A stretch of 64,000 nt of DNA from Lewinellaceae bacterium (GCA_020636255.1 JACJYE010000013.1:62001-126000), one strand, 5' to 3'; shown: positions 36,329 through 45,196, counted from the first letter of the stretch. Notes: generated from the sequence alone by a model not told the origin. A program made the numbers and translations.

Positions 36329-38698
36329 CTACTGCTCATCATAATACCCCTGCCCATGCCCGTAGCCATAGCCATACCCATAGCCATACCCATAGCCATA
36401 GCCATAGCCATACCCATAACCACGGCCGGCTTTGATGCCGTTGAAGACGATAGCGGGTTGCTGGATGCGGCCTTCCTGGAACTGCGTATCGAGGTATTGG
36501 AGGAAAGCCTTTTTCGTTTGGTTGAAGCGCACTACGAAGAGTGTGCGGTGCGCAAAACGGTTGAGCAGCAGCGCGTCGCTGACCAGCCCCAGCGGCGGGG
36601 AGTCGAGGATGATGTAGTCGAACTCCTGTTGGAGTATATCCATCAGTTCCTGCATGCGCTCCGTTTGGATCAGCTCGGCGGGGTTAGGCGGGATGGGGCC
36701 TGAGGGGATGAAGCTCAGGTTGGGGTGCAGGGGCGTGGCGTGTACGATATCGGCGGCATTTGTTTCGCCGATGAGGTACTGGCTGATGCCGGGGCTTACG
36801 CCCTGCATATCGAGGTAACGGTGCAGTTTAGGCTTGCGCAGGTCGAGCCCGACGATGAGCGTGCGGTAGTTGCTCAGGGCGAGGCTCATGCCCAGGTTGA
36901 GGGTGATAAAACTTTTGCCTTCGCCGCTGATGCCCGAGGTGATGAGCACTGTCTGGCAGCCTTTGCCGCTGCGGGCAAACTGCAGGTTGGTGCGCAGCAG
37001 GCGGAACATCTCGGCGATGGCCGAGCGGCTGCCCTGGGTGACCACCAGTTGTTTGCCGGCCTTGCTGAAGCCGATGCTGCCGAAGAGCGGGATGCTCGTC
37101 TGGCTGCGGATGTCCTCTTCCGAGTGCACGGTATCGCGCAGCAGCTCCTTGATGGCCACGAAGCCGGCGGGCAGCATGAGCCCGAGCAGCAGCCCGGCCA
37201 GGCGGATGAGGTTCTCCTGGGGCTCCACGGGTTTGCTGGTCGGCCTGGCGTTGTCGATCAGGCGCGAGTTGGGCACGGCGACGGCCAGCGACAGGGCCGT
37301 CTCCTCGCGTTTTTCCAGCAGGTAGAGGTAGAGGTTCTCCTTGATGCGCGCCTGGCGTACGATCTCCAGCAGTTCGCGTTCCTTGCGGGGGATGGTGCTG
37401 GCCTGGCCGCGGAAGCCGCCGAGGCGTTCGCGCATGAGGGAAGCCGATGCGGCCTGGCTGCGCTGCAGGTCGGCCACGGCGGCCAACAGGTTGCTCTCGA
37501 TGGCCAGGATCTCCTGTTCGAGGGTGCGCAGCAAGGGGTTCTCCTTGCCGGCGGTGCGCAGCAGGCGGTCGCGCTCCAGCACCTTCTCGTTATAAGCGTT
37601 GATCTGTTCGTTGAGCCCGCCGGCGTCGAGGGTCAGGTTGGCGGGGATGAGGGCGTATTGGCCGCGGTTGGCGCTGAGGAACTCAGACAGGTAGCGACTG
37701 ATGCTCTGCTGCACCTCCAGCTCGCTGAGCTGTTGCCCAACGCCGCTGATCTCCTCCAGCAGGCGGCTGGCGCTTTCGTCGCTGGCGGTGGCGATGTTGT
37801 TGCGGCGCTTGTAGTCTTCCACCCCTTTTTCCACGGTCTCCAGCTCGTCGGTGAGCAGCACCAGGCGCTCGTTGATGAAGTCGAGGGTATTGCGGCCCAC
37901 GCGGTTCTTGTCTTCGATAGCGGCTTCGTTGTACACATCCACCAGGGTGTTGAGGATATCGGACGCGCGTTCGGCCACCTCGTCGCGCATGCTCAGTTCG
38001 AGCACGCTCGACCATTCGCCCACCACTTTGATGTTGAGCTTACCGGCGAAACCCTGGGCCACGTCGGCCAGCTCGCGGAAGCTGAACTGCAGGGGGGTGA
38101 GGAATTTGACGTCGGGGTTGCGGTGGAAGATAAAGGAGCCCTTATTCTTCAGGTTGACGGGCGCGCCGAAGGCGTAGACGGTGCTGCTGTCGCCGTTGGC
38201 GAGGTGGAAGCGCTGGTTGTCGAGGGGCTGGATGAGCACCTTACCGCGGTAGGCTTTCGACAGGGAGTCGAGGCGTTCCACGCCGACGGGGCTGCGGTGG
38301 TACTGCACCGAGTTGCGCACCCTGCCGATGGCGGTGGTGGTGACGTCGAGCCCCAGCCGCCGCACGGTTTCCTCCATAAGGGTGCGTGATTTGAGGATGG
38401 GGATCTCGTTCTGGATGTTTTTGTTGGCGCCGCTCATGCCGAGTTCCTGCAGCAGCAGCTGTTCGGAGGCCACCTCGCCGGAGGTGGCGGGGTCTTTGAT
38501 GAGCAGGGTGCATTTCACCTGATACTGCGGGATGGCGTAGCGCAGGTAGAGCCAGGCGCCGGCGCCGCCGAGCAGCAGCCCCAGGGCGTAGAGCCACCAG
38601 TAGCGGAGGATGTATTTGTTGAAAAAGGCGCGCAGGTCGAAGGGTTTGTCTTCGAGCAGCAAGCCCAGCTCGTCAATGCCTGATTGTGCTTTGTTCAA
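36329..38698 (-). CDS. wzc: Polysaccharide co-polymerase / BY-type tyrosine autokinase
   Basis: 789 residues starting with TTG. The first membrane helix (YWWLYALGLLLGGAGAWLYL) and a second near residue 510 (LIRLAGLLLGLMLPAGFVAI) frame a large periplasmic coiled-coil Wzz domain. The cytoplasmic kinase has Walker A ITSGISGEGKSFITLN, Walker A' IVGLDLRKPKLH and Walker B YIILDSPPLGLVSD. The C-terminus is a run of ten Gly-Tyr pairs followed by GHGQGYYDEQ, the tyrosine cluster that is trans-autophosphorylated. It controls chain length and export together with Wza and the PHP phosphatase at 42.4-43.2 kb. Confidence 0.93.
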   Translation of the reverse strand: MNKAQSGIDELGLLLEDKPFDLRAFFNKYILRYWWLYALGLLLGGAGAWLYLRYAIPQYQVKCTLLIKDPATSGEVASEQLLLQELGMSGANKNIQNEIPILKSRTLMEETVRRLGLDVTTTAIGRVRNSVQYHRSPVGVERLDSLSKAYRGKVLIQPLDNQRFHLANGDSSTVYAFGAPVNLKNKGSFIFHRNPDVKFLTPLQFSFRELADVAQGFAGKLNIKVVGEWSSVLELSMRDEVAERASDILNTLVDVYNEAAIEDKNRVGRNTLDFINERLVLLTDELETVEKGVEDYKRRNNIATASDESASRLLEEISGVGQQLSELEVQQSISRYLSEFLSANRGQYALIPANLTLDAGGLNEQINAYNEKVLERDRLLRTAGKENPLLRTLEQEILAIESNLLAAVADLQRSQAASASLMRERLGGFRGQASTIPRKERELLEIVRQARIKENLYLYLLEKREETALSLAVAVPNSRLIDNARPTSKPVEPQENLIRLAGLLLGLMLPAGFVAIKELLRDTVHSEEDIRSQTSIPLFGSIGFSKAGKQLVVTQGSRSAIAEMFRLLRTNLQFARSGKGCQTVLITSGISGEGKSFITLNLGMSLALSNYRTLIVGLDLRKPKLHRYLDMQGVSPGISQYLIGETNAADIVHATPLHPNLSFIPSGPIPPNPAELIQTERMQELMDILQQEFDYIILDSPPLGLVSDALLLNRFAHRTLFVVRFNQTKKAFLQYLDTQFQEGRIQQPAIVFNGIKAGRGYGYGYGYGYGYGYGYGYGYGHGQGYYDEQ

Positions 38699-38770
38699 AT
38701 TGATGGGGGTTTGGATGGATGATTCGGGTTTGGGAGCCGTGTGGGCTGTAAGGCATGGTTATGGGGCAAT

Positions 38771-39067
38771 TTACAGGTAGGGGTTAAGTTCGGGATTCTG
38801 CCTGTTATCCCAGACGAAATGGATAACGATATAATCGCCCTAAACTCGGTAAAACAGGCTGACCCTTCGTCCGATACGCAATCGGCGGATAGATTTAAAT
38901 CGCGTTCTTTGTCCGATTTCCGGGTATTTTTGAAGCATTTCCAATTTCCGATAGAGTTTATCCAGAAATCGATAGACTTCATTTGGAGAGAAATTTTCAA
39001 GCAGGTAGCCTTCGATCTCCAGGATCTGCTGGCTTGCTCTTCTTTTCCAGATTATGGCTTTTTCCAT
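38771..39067 (-). pseudogene. ParE/RelE-type toxin with an in-frame amber codon
   Basis: The open part (38840-39067) encodes 75 residues: MEKAIIWKRRASQQILEIEG, YLLENFSPNEVYRFLDKLYR, PEIGQRTRFKSIRRLRIGRR and VSLFYRV. A TAG follows, and the same frame then continues GDYIVIHFVWDNRQNPELNP with a TAA at 38771, which is the normal C-terminal strand of this toxin family. A Leu codon changed to TAG is the simplest cause. The C-terminal strand carries residues usually needed for activity, so the toxin is probably inactive. It overlaps its antitoxin by 16 bases. Confidence 0.78.
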
Positions 39068-39291
39068 GTCCGGAATCCTTTGAACACCTCATCGTTGGAA
39101 AGGGTGTCACTGAGGCTTTCGTCGAGTTCTGCAGCCTCCAGTGCGGAGAGGGCTTCCTGAGGCAGGGCTTCCAGCATGTCTTCACGGTTTGCCATATTCA
39201 GGCAGGTATCCAGCATTTTTTGTAAAAGGCTCGGGTCCTCAATTTCCGCCAGGAGGCGGATAAAAGCACCTTTGATTTCCAATGTGTTCAT
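39052..39291 (-). CDS. Antitoxin of the ParE/RelE-type pair
   Basis: A 79-residue acidic protein: MNTLEIKGAFIRLLAEIEDP, LLQKMLDTCLNMANREDMLE, then EAAELDESLSDTLSNDEVFK and GFRTWKKP. Its position directly before and overlapping the ParE-type toxin, and its small acidic nature, identify it as the antitoxin. It is intact while the toxin is interrupted. The pair lies between wza and wzc. Confidence 0.75.
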   Translation of the reverse strand: MNTLEIKGAFIRLLAEIEDPSLLQKMLDTCLNMANREDMLEALPQEALSALEAAELDESLSDTLSNDEVFKGFRTWKKP

Positions 39292-39393
39292 AGAAACAAT
39301 TGCTTTTTGGTTTTAACGCTAAGGAAAAAGCTATAGTTCAAAAACAAGCTCTGTAGCTTTTATCACCTGGCTTCCAAAAGGATGCCAAAGGCA

Positions 39394-40161
39394 TTAACGC
39401 TGTCTGGATAGAATAATGATCAGGTTTAATAAAACGGTGCCCGCCGAGATCCAGGGCAGCACCTTGGCGGCCTGGTCGGAGATGCTGCCGGTCTTTTGCT
39501 TCAGCGGTTCCACGTAGATGACGTCGTTGGGCCGCAGGTAGAAAAAGGGCGACTGGAAGACGTTGCGGTCGTGGAGGTTGATATGGCCGTAGGAACGCTG
39601 CCCGTTCTCTTCGCGCACGACGAGGATGTTGGTGCGGTTGCCGTAGTTGGTCAGGTCGCCGGCCATGCCCAGGGCTTCGAGAATGGTGATCTTCTCCTCG
39701 GGCAGGGTAAAGGTAGTCGGCGTCTTCACTTCCCCGAGCACGGTAAAGCGGAACTGGGTGAAGCGGATGGTGACGATGGGCCCCTGCAGAAAGGGTTCCA
39801 GGCTCCGGCGCAGGCTGTCGCGCGCCTCCGGGATCGTCAGCCCCCCTACGTGAAAGGCGCCTACGACCGGCATTTCGATGTACCCTTCGGAATCGACCAG
39901 GAAGTTGGCTGCCGTAGCCGTGCCGCCCTGGCTGGTGGTGTTGAGGGGCGCCAGGTTGAAGGGCGCCGCGAGTTCCTGGTCCAGCGCATGGATATTGATA
40001 AACAGGGCATCGTCGGGCTGGATGCGCAGCGCCGGCGGCTCGGGCACATCCTGCGGCTGCACCGGAAAGTCGGGCCCTTCATTAAAATTGAGCAGCTCCT
40101 GGTGCGATACGCAGGAGCCGAACAGGATTATAACGAGTATGATGAGGAGGTGGCGGGCCAT
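39394..40161 (-). CDS. wza: Outer-membrane polysaccharide export lipoprotein
   Basis: 255 residues with a lipoprotein signal peptide (HLLIILVIILFGSC; lipid-attached Cys about residue 17). The polysaccharide-export domain starts at ALRIQPDDALFINIHALD and a SLBB-like region follows (FTVLGEVKTPTTFTLPEEKI, ILEALGMAGDLTNYG). It ends with a C-terminal helix (ISAGTVLLNLIIILS), as in Bacteroidota Wza homologues. It forms the outer-membrane channel for the glycan. It is separated from wzc by the toxin-antitoxin pair. Confidence 0.9.
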   Translation of the reverse strand: MARHLLIILVIILFGSCVSHQELLNFNEGPDFPVQPQDVPEPPALRIQPDDALFINIHALDQELAAPFNLAPLNTTSQGGTATAANFLVDSEGYIEMPVVGAFHVGGLTIPEARDSLRRSLEPFLQGPIVTIRFTQFRFTVLGEVKTPTTFTLPEEKITILEALGMAGDLTNYGNRTNILVVREENGQRSYGHINLHDRNVFQSPFFYLRPNDVIYVEPLKQKTGSISDQAAKVLPWISAGTVLLNLIIILSRQR

Positions 40162-40202
40162 TTTGAATGTTGAATGTTGGTTGCTGAATGTTGGTCGTTG
40201 GA

Positions 40203-40277
40203 GGTTGTCTCAGAAGTAAGCTTTGCGGTTAATTATTCTGCAGGTTTTCCTTATGCAGGCTCTTTTGAGACAGCCCC
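40203..40277. mobile_element. Short MITE-like relative of the 8744-8903 element
   Basis: 75 bp with ends GAGGTTGTCTCAGAAGTAAGC-like on the left and GCTCTTTTGAGACAGCCCC on the right, matching the GGGGCTGTCTCAAAAG termini of the 160-bp element with a few mismatches. It lies between wbpB and wza. Confidence 0.5.
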
Positions 40278-40304
40278 TAACCCCATAATCCCCAAAAAAC
40301 CGGT

Positions 40305-41273
40305 TCACAGCCCAAACGGATGGCTGCCCGGCTTTAGTACGGCCATGGGGTGGTAGGGCCCTTCGAGCCCCAGGGGCGTTTTATGGCGGATATCGTGAAC
40401 GATCTCGATAGCCTTGCGGGCCTCTTTAAGGGGAAAGCCCTGTCCGGACAGGATGGCTTCGTAGCTCTTGGTGTGCAGGTCTTCAAAGCCGCCGCTGAAT
40501 TCAAAGGCTTCACCGCCGATCTTCAGCGAGCGGTAGGTGCGCTGGCCTCTGGCCTTCACTTCAGGCGGCAGGGTATCGGCATTGATGCTGAGGAACCAGC
40601 GGACGCGGGCTTTCTCGAGCTCGAGGTACCCCGCGGCCCTGTCGTGGGCATGGATATGCACGACGTTTTCCCGGACGGGGCCGAACACCCATTGCAGCAT
40701 GTCGAAGAAGTGCACGCCGATATTGGTGGCGATGCCGCCGGATTTGGTGACATCGCCCTTCCAGCTGGTGTAGTACCAGTGGCCCCGTGCGGTCAGGTAA
40801 GTGAGCTCAACATCGAAGACGGCGCCGGGCGGCGCTTCCTGTACCTTCCTGCGCAGGGCGATCACACTGGGGTGTAACCGCAGTTGCAGGATATTGTAGG
40901 CCTTGCGGCCGGTCTCACGGCATTTCTCCTCCAGCGCGTCCACGTTCCATGGGTTGAGCACCAGCGGTTTTTCGCAGATGACATCCGCATCCTGCCGCAG
41001 CCCAAAGCGAACGTGCGAGTCGTGCAGGTAATTGGGTGAGCAGACGCTGACGTAGTCGATCTGGGTGCCCGCTCTTTTAAGTTTTTCGATGTGCCGGTCG
41101 AAGCGCTCGAACTCTACAAAGAAGTCGGCCTCAGGAAAATAGCTGTCGATGATCCCTACCGAGTCGTTCCTGTCGAGCGCCGCCAGCAACAAGTTCCCGG
41201 TTTCCCGGATGGCCTTCATGTGCCGCGGCGCAACAAAGCCCGCCGCTCCGATGAGGGCAAAGTTTTTAGGCAT
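40305..41273 (-). CDS. wbpB: UDP-N-acetyl-glucosaminuronate 3-dehydrogenase (WbpB/WlbA)
   Basis: It oxidises C3 of UDP-GlcNAcA, in the family using NAD that is recycled with alpha-ketoglutarate. The 322-residue Gfo/Idh/MocA protein has NFALIGAAGFVAPRHMKAIR (Rossmann motif specific to this subfamily), DYVSVCSPNYLHDSHV, CEKPLVLNPWNVDAL with the conserved Lys, and TYLTARGHWYYTSWKGD followed by GIATNIGVHFFDML. I start at ATG 41273; the longer frame runs into the repeat array. Together with wbpA, wbpE and wbpD (47.5-50.6 kb) it completes a path to UDP-2,3-diacetamido-2,3-dideoxy-glucuronate. Confidence 0.9.
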   Translation of the reverse strand: MPKNFALIGAAGFVAPRHMKAIRETGNLLLAALDRNDSVGIIDSYFPEADFFVEFERFDRHIEKLKRAGTQIDYVSVCSPNYLHDSHVRFGLRQDADVICEKPLVLNPWNVDALEEKCRETGRKAYNILQLRLHPSVIALRRKVQEAPPGAVFDVELTYLTARGHWYYTSWKGDVTKSGGIATNIGVHFFDMLQWVFGPVRENVVHIHAHDRAAGYLELEKARVRWFLSINADTLPPEVKARGQRTYRSLKIGGEAFEFSGGFEDLHTKSYEAILSGQGFPLKEARKAIEIVHDIRHKTPLGLEGPYHPMAVLKPGSHPFGL

Positions 41274-41282
41274 AATTGTTTG

Positions 41283-41566
41283 GTTTTGTGGGGCCCCTCC
41301 GCCCTTCGGGCACCTCCCCGAGGGGGAGGATAGGGCCCCTCCGCCCTTCGGGCACCTCCCCGAGGGGGAGGATAGTGCCCCTCTGCCCTTCGGGCATCTC
41401 CCCGAGGGGAGAAGAGCGTGGAGGATCGGCCCTTCGGGCATCCTGGGGAGGCAGCTCATGGAGCACTTCCCAAAGGGGAGTGCCCCCAGCCCCCCCGAAC
41501 CCCCTCAGCCCCCTATCCCCCTCTACGAGGGGGCGGCCGCAGGCCGGGGGAGTATCCCCGGGGGAG
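41283..41566. repeat. Family B GC-rich hairpin repeats, left array
   Basis: Three ~43-bp units of GCCCCTCCGCCCTTCGGGCA + CCTCCCCGAGGGGGAGGATA (hairpins GCCC-TTC-GGGC and CTCCCC-GA-GGGGAG), then a longer tail. Positions 41370-41560 form one copy of a 191-bp near-identical direct repeat whose second copy is at 42231-42421. Confidence 0.85.
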
Positions 41567-41977
41567 TCACATCCCCCCATTATCATGAGTGGCCTCCCAT
41601 TCTTCCACCCAGGCATTCAAAGTAGCGGATACTTCTCCCATTTGATTGAGGACTTCCCAATTGGTAAAGCGCAGGACCGTAAATCCTATCGCTTCAAGAT
41701 TTTTTTGCCTGGCCTCGTCATTAGCCATAACGGCTTCCATCTCGTGGATAATTCCGTCAACCTCAATGATAAGCATGAGTTTCGGGCACATGAAATCTGC
41801 AATGTAATTGAGTACGGGCCGTTGTCTCTTGAATTTGTACCCACTCAATGATCCCGCTCTGAGAATGTATTTCCAAAGACAGGCTTCTGCTTTGGTCATG
41901 TTATTGCGCAGGCTCCTGGCCAAGGGCTGAAGCCGGGGGTTATAGTGGTAATTGTTTTTTGGGGATGCTTTTTCCAT
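41567..41977 (-). CDS. DUF559 endonuclease-like protein
   Basis: 136 residues from ATG 41977. Motifs: ARSLRNNMTKAEACLWKYIL, YKFKRQRPVLNYIADFMCPK with an acidic residue, LMLIIEVDGIIHEMEAV with the EVD catalytic-type triad, and DEARQKNLEAIGFTVLRFTN. This is the DUF559 family, related in fold to very-short-patch-repair endonucleases (PD-(D/E)XK). It has no partner gene and lies between two arrays of family B repeats and two 191-bp direct repeats. The biochemical role of most DUF559 proteins is unknown. Confidence 0.82.
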   Translation of the reverse strand: MEKASPKNNYHYNPRLQPLARSLRNNMTKAEACLWKYILRAGSLSGYKFKRQRPVLNYIADFMCPKLMLIIEVDGIIHEMEAVMANDEARQKNLEAIGFTVLRFTNWEVLNQMGEVSATLNAWVEEWEATHDNGGM

Positions 41978-41980
41978 GAT

Positions 41981-42428
41981 AGTGCCCCTCCGCCCTTCGG
42001 GCACCTCCCCGAAGGGGAGGATAGTGCCCCTCCGCCCTTCGGGCACCTCCCGAGGGGGATAGTGCCCCTCCCCGAGGGAGGATAGTGCCCCTCCGCCCGG
42101 GCACCTCCCCGAGGGGAGGATAGCCCTTCATGCACTTCGGGCACCTCCCCGAGGGGATAGTGCCCCTCCGCCCCGAGGGCACCTGAGGGGAGGATAGCCC
42201 CTCCGCCCTTCGGGCATCTCCCCGAAGGGAGGATAGTGCCCCTCTGCCCTTCGGGCATCTCCCCGAAGGGGAGAAGAGCGTGGAGGATCGGCCCTTCGGG
42301 CATCCTGGGGAGGCAGCTTATGGAGCACTTCCCAAAGGGGAGTGCCCCCAGCCCCCCCGAACCCCCTCAGCCCCCCATCCCCCTCTACGAGGGGGCGGCC
42401 GCAGGCCGGGGGAGTATCCCCGAGGCCG
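41981..42428. repeat. Family B GC-rich hairpin repeats, right array
   Basis: About eight units, several shortened, of the same two-hairpin type as the left array, ending in the second 191-bp direct repeat (42231-42421). It fills the gap between the phosphatase gene and the DUF559 gene. Confidence 0.85.
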
Positions 42429-42430
42429 CT

Positions 42431-43168
42431 TCACCCCAGCTCGCTGTTCTTAAACTCCATCTTCCTCAGCGCTTTAGCGATGGCCGGGTCCTCCAGGGCG
42501 AGGCGCAGGTTTTCGGCGTGTTGCCGGTGGTGGAGGTCGGTGCCGAGGAAGTCGATGAGGCCCTCGCGGAGCAGGAGGAAGGCGTTCTCCCTGACGTGTT
42601 TACCGTAATAGCCCGTCAGGGAGAGGATGTTGAGCTGGAACTCACAGCCGCGCTCTTTGAGGTCGAAGTACCGGCGGAAGCTCTCCCTGAGGAAGAGATA
42701 TCGTTCGGGGTGGGCCAGCAGGGGGCGGTAGCCTTTGGCCTGCAGGCGGAACAGGTATTCGTCGAGTTGAGGCGGCGCGGAGATGAAGGACATCTCCACC
42801 AGCACGCGGCGCCCGGGCAGGGTGAGCAGCTCACCGTGGGCCATCTTCTGGCCGAACTGCTCGTCGAGCAGATATTCGGCGGCAGTGTGCAGGGCGGCGG
42901 TGATGCCGGGCTCGCCGGCCAGGGCGTCGCTTACGAGCTGGTATTGTTTCAGGATGGTTTCCGGGGTGTTGGGGTACAGGTCGCTCATCACATGGGGGGT
43001 GGTGATGAGCTTGCGGAAGCCCATCTGCTGCATTTCCCCGATGAGTGCCAGGCTGTCGGTTACGGACTTGGCGCCATCGTCGATGCCGGGCAGCAGATGC
43101 GAGTGCAGGTCTACGCCGAGGAAGCTGTAGTCTTTTAGCCGGGCCGTTTTTTTAAATAAGTTGAACAT
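42431..43168 (-). CDS. PHP-type tyrosine-protein phosphatase (CpsB/YwqE)
   Basis: 245 residues of the metal-dependent PHP family that dephosphorylates BY-kinases. Metal-binding motifs are visible in order: VDLHSHLLPGIDDGA, TTPHVMSDLYPN, HTAAEYLLDE, LVEMSFISAPP, LLAHPERY and DFLGTDLHHRQH. It should reset the phosphorylated Gly-Tyr tail of the Wzc kinase. It is followed downstream by the repeat-DUF559 block and preceded by the sugar-nucleotide epimerase gene. Confidence 0.9.
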   Translation of the reverse strand: MFNLFKKTARLKDYSFLGVDLHSHLLPGIDDGAKSVTDSLALIGEMQQMGFRKLITTPHVMSDLYPNTPETILKQYQLVSDALAGEPGITAALHTAAEYLLDEQFGQKMAHGELLTLPGRRVLVEMSFISAPPQLDEYLFRLQAKGYRPLLAHPERYLFLRESFRRYFDLKERGCEFQLNILSLTGYYGKHVRENAFLLLREGLIDFLGTDLHHRQHAENLRLALEDPAIAKALRKMEFKNSELG

Positions 43169-43196
43169 GTCTTTTTAGTAACAAGCAAACAAGCGC

Positions 43197-44252
43197 TCAG
43201 GCTTTGTAGTACTCCCGGTACCATTCGACGAATTTCCGGATCCCTTCCCTTACCGGGGTTTCGGGTTTATAGCCCAGTTCTTCCACCAGGCTCGACACGT
43301 CGGCCGAAGTGGCGGGCACGTCGCCGGGCTGGATGGGCAGCAGTTCCCGGATGGCGGGCCTGCCCAGCTCTTCTTCGATGGCGGCGATGAAATCCGTCAA
43401 TTTAACGGGGTGCTGGTTGCCGATGTTGAATATGCGGTAGGGGGCAGGTGAGGAAGCCGGGTCGGGCGCCAGGCCGCTCCAGCCGGGGTTGCCCGCAGGT
43501 GGGCGCCGGATGACGCGCACCACGCCTTCGATGATGTCGTCGATATAGGTAAAGTCGCGCACCATATTGCCGTAGTTGAACACCTTGATGGGCTCACCCC
43601 GCAGGATGGCCTGGGTGAACAGGAAGAGCGCCATATCCGGGCGCCCCCATGGGCCGTATACGGTGAAGAAGCGCAGGCCGGTGCTGGGGATGCCGAAGAG
43701 GTGGCTGTAGGTGTGGGCCATCAGCTCGTTGCTCTTTTTGGAAGCCGCGTAGAGGCTTACCGGATGGTCGACGTTGTGGCGCGTCGAGAGCGGCATCTTT
43801 TCGTTCAGGCCGTAAACGCTGGAGCTGCTGGCATAAGCGATATGGCTGATGCCGAACCGGCGGCAGCACTCCAGCAGGTTGACGAAACCGATGATGTTGC
43901 TGTCGACGTAGGCCTGGGGGTTGACGAGGCTGTAGCGCACCCCTGCCTGCGCAGCGAGGTTGACCACGATGTCGAACTGTTCGCGGGCAAAGAGGGCTTC
44001 CAGCCCGGCTTTGTCTTCGAGGCCCAGCTGTATGAAGCGGTAGTTGGGAAAACGCGTGCTGGCGGCCATGGCGCCGTAGGACACTGCTTCGCGGGTTATA
44101 CCGGCCTGCGCCAGCCTGTCGTACTTGATCGCGGGGCCATAGTAGTCGTTGATCACATCCAGGCCCACCACTTCGTCGCCTTCCGCAGCCAGGCGGTTGG
44201 CGAGGTGAAAGCCGATAAAGCCGGCCGTGCCGGTGATGAGGATACGAGGCAT
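43197..44252 (-). CDS. NAD-dependent epimerase, UDP-glucuronate 4-epimerase-like
   Basis: 351 residues. Cofactor motif LITGTAGFIGFHLANRL, the characteristic VGLDVINDYYGPAIKYDRL of UDP-glucuronate 4-epimerases, catalytic SSSSVYG and YAASKKSNE, and FTVYGPWGRPDMALF. It should interconvert UDP-GlcA and UDP-GalA, using UDP-GlcA made by the dehydrogenase at 45351. It is separated by only 5 bases from the decarboxylase gene, so one transcript carries both competing users of UDP-GlcA. A different uronate substrate is possible. Confidence 0.85.
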   Translation of the reverse strand: MPRILITGTAGFIGFHLANRLAAEGDEVVGLDVINDYYGPAIKYDRLAQAGITREAVSYGAMAASTRFPNYRFIQLGLEDKAGLEALFAREQFDIVVNLAAQAGVRYSLVNPQAYVDSNIIGFVNLLECCRRFGISHIAYASSSSVYGLNEKMPLSTRHNVDHPVSLYAASKKSNELMAHTYSHLFGIPSTGLRFFTVYGPWGRPDMALFLFTQAILRGEPIKVFNYGNMVRDFTYIDDIIEGVVRVIRRPPAGNPGWSGLAPDPASSPAPYRIFNIGNQHPVKLTDFIAAIEEELGRPAIRELLPIQPGDVPATSADVSSLVEELGYKPETPVREGIRKFVEWYREYYKA

Positions 44253-44257
44253 GCGGC

Positions 44258-45196
44258 TTATTTTACCTTTTCTTTGAAATACTCATAGGTCTTTTTCAGC
44301 CCTTCCGGCCTGGGCACGCGGGGTTCCCAGCCGAGGATGGCGCGGGCCTTGCTGATGTCGGGCTGGCGCACCTTGGGGTCGTCGGCCGGCAGGTCGCGGT
44401 AGGCGATATGGGCGTCGGGGTTGCCCACCAGCCCGATGATCTCTTCAGCGAAAGCGCGGATGCTGATCTCGTCGGGGTTGCCGATGTTGACGGGCAGGTG
44501 GTGATCGCTCAGCAGCAGCCGGTAGATGCCTTCCACGAGGTCGTCGACATAACAAAAGGAGCGGGTCTGGGAGCCGTCGCCGAACACAGTGAGCCCCTGG
44601 CCGCGGATGGCCTGGGCGAAGAAAGCCGGCAGGGCGCGCCCGTCGTCCACGCGCATGCGGGGGCCATAGGTGTTGAAGATGCGGACGATGCGGGTTTCCA
44701 CGCCGTGGAAGTTGTGATAGGCCATGGTGATGGCCTCCAGGAATCGTTTGGCTTCGTCATAGACGCCGCGCGGGCCCACGGGGTTGACGTTGCCCCAGTA
44801 GTCTTCCGTCTGCGGGTGCACCAGCGGGTCGCCATACACTTCCGAGGTGGAGGCTACGAGGATGCGCGCGCCTTTGGCCTTGGCCAGCCCCAGCAGGTTG
44901 TGGGTGCCCAGGGCCCCGACCTTGAGGGTCTGGATGGGCATCTTCAGGTAGTCGATAGGGCTTGCCGGCGAGGCGAAGTGCAGGATGTAATCCAGCTGCC
45001 CCGGCACGTGCACGAACTTGGTGACGTCGTGGTGGTAATACTCGAAATGCTCCAGCGGGAAGAGGTGCTCGATGTTGGCGAGGCTGCCGGTCAGCAGGTT
45101 GTCCATGCCGATAACGTGGTACCCTTCCCTGATGAACCTGTCGCACAGGTGGGAGCCCAGAAAGCCGGCGGCGCCGGTGATGAGGACACGTTTCAT
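44258..45196 (-). CDS. uxs: UDP-glucuronate decarboxylase (UDP-xylose synthase)
   Basis: 312 residues. LITGAAGFLGSHLCDRFI is the NAD motif; HHDVTKF, YILHFASPASPIDYL, STSEVYGDPLVHPQ and GVYDEAKRFLEA (YxxxK) are diagnostic for UDP-xylose synthases, as are RIFNTYGPRMRVDDGR and GDGSQTRSFCYVDDLV. It decarboxylates UDP-GlcA to UDP-xylose in the cytoplasm. Together with the adjacent epimerase and dehydrogenase it shows that UDP-GlcA is a branch point feeding a xylose-containing polymer. Confidence 0.92.
   Translation of the reverse strand: MKRVLITGAAGFLGSHLCDRFIREGYHVIGMDNLLTGSLANIEHLFPLEHFEYYHHDVTKFVHVPGQLDYILHFASPASPIDYLKMPIQTLKVGALGTHNLLGLAKAKGARILVASTSEVYGDPLVHPQTEDYWGNVNPVGPRGVYDEAKRFLEAITMAYHNFHGVETRIVRIFNTYGPRMRVDDGRALPAFFAQAIRGQGLTVFGDGSQTRSFCYVDDLVEGIYRLLLSDHHLPVNIGNPDEISIRAFAEEIIGLVGNPDAHIAYRDLPADDPKVRQPDISKARAILGWEPRVPRPEGLKKTYEYFKEKVK

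Noticed and set aside
36725..38389. 554-codon plus-strand frame opposite wzc
   Set aside because: A complementary-frame artefact of GC-rich coding; no recognisable domain.
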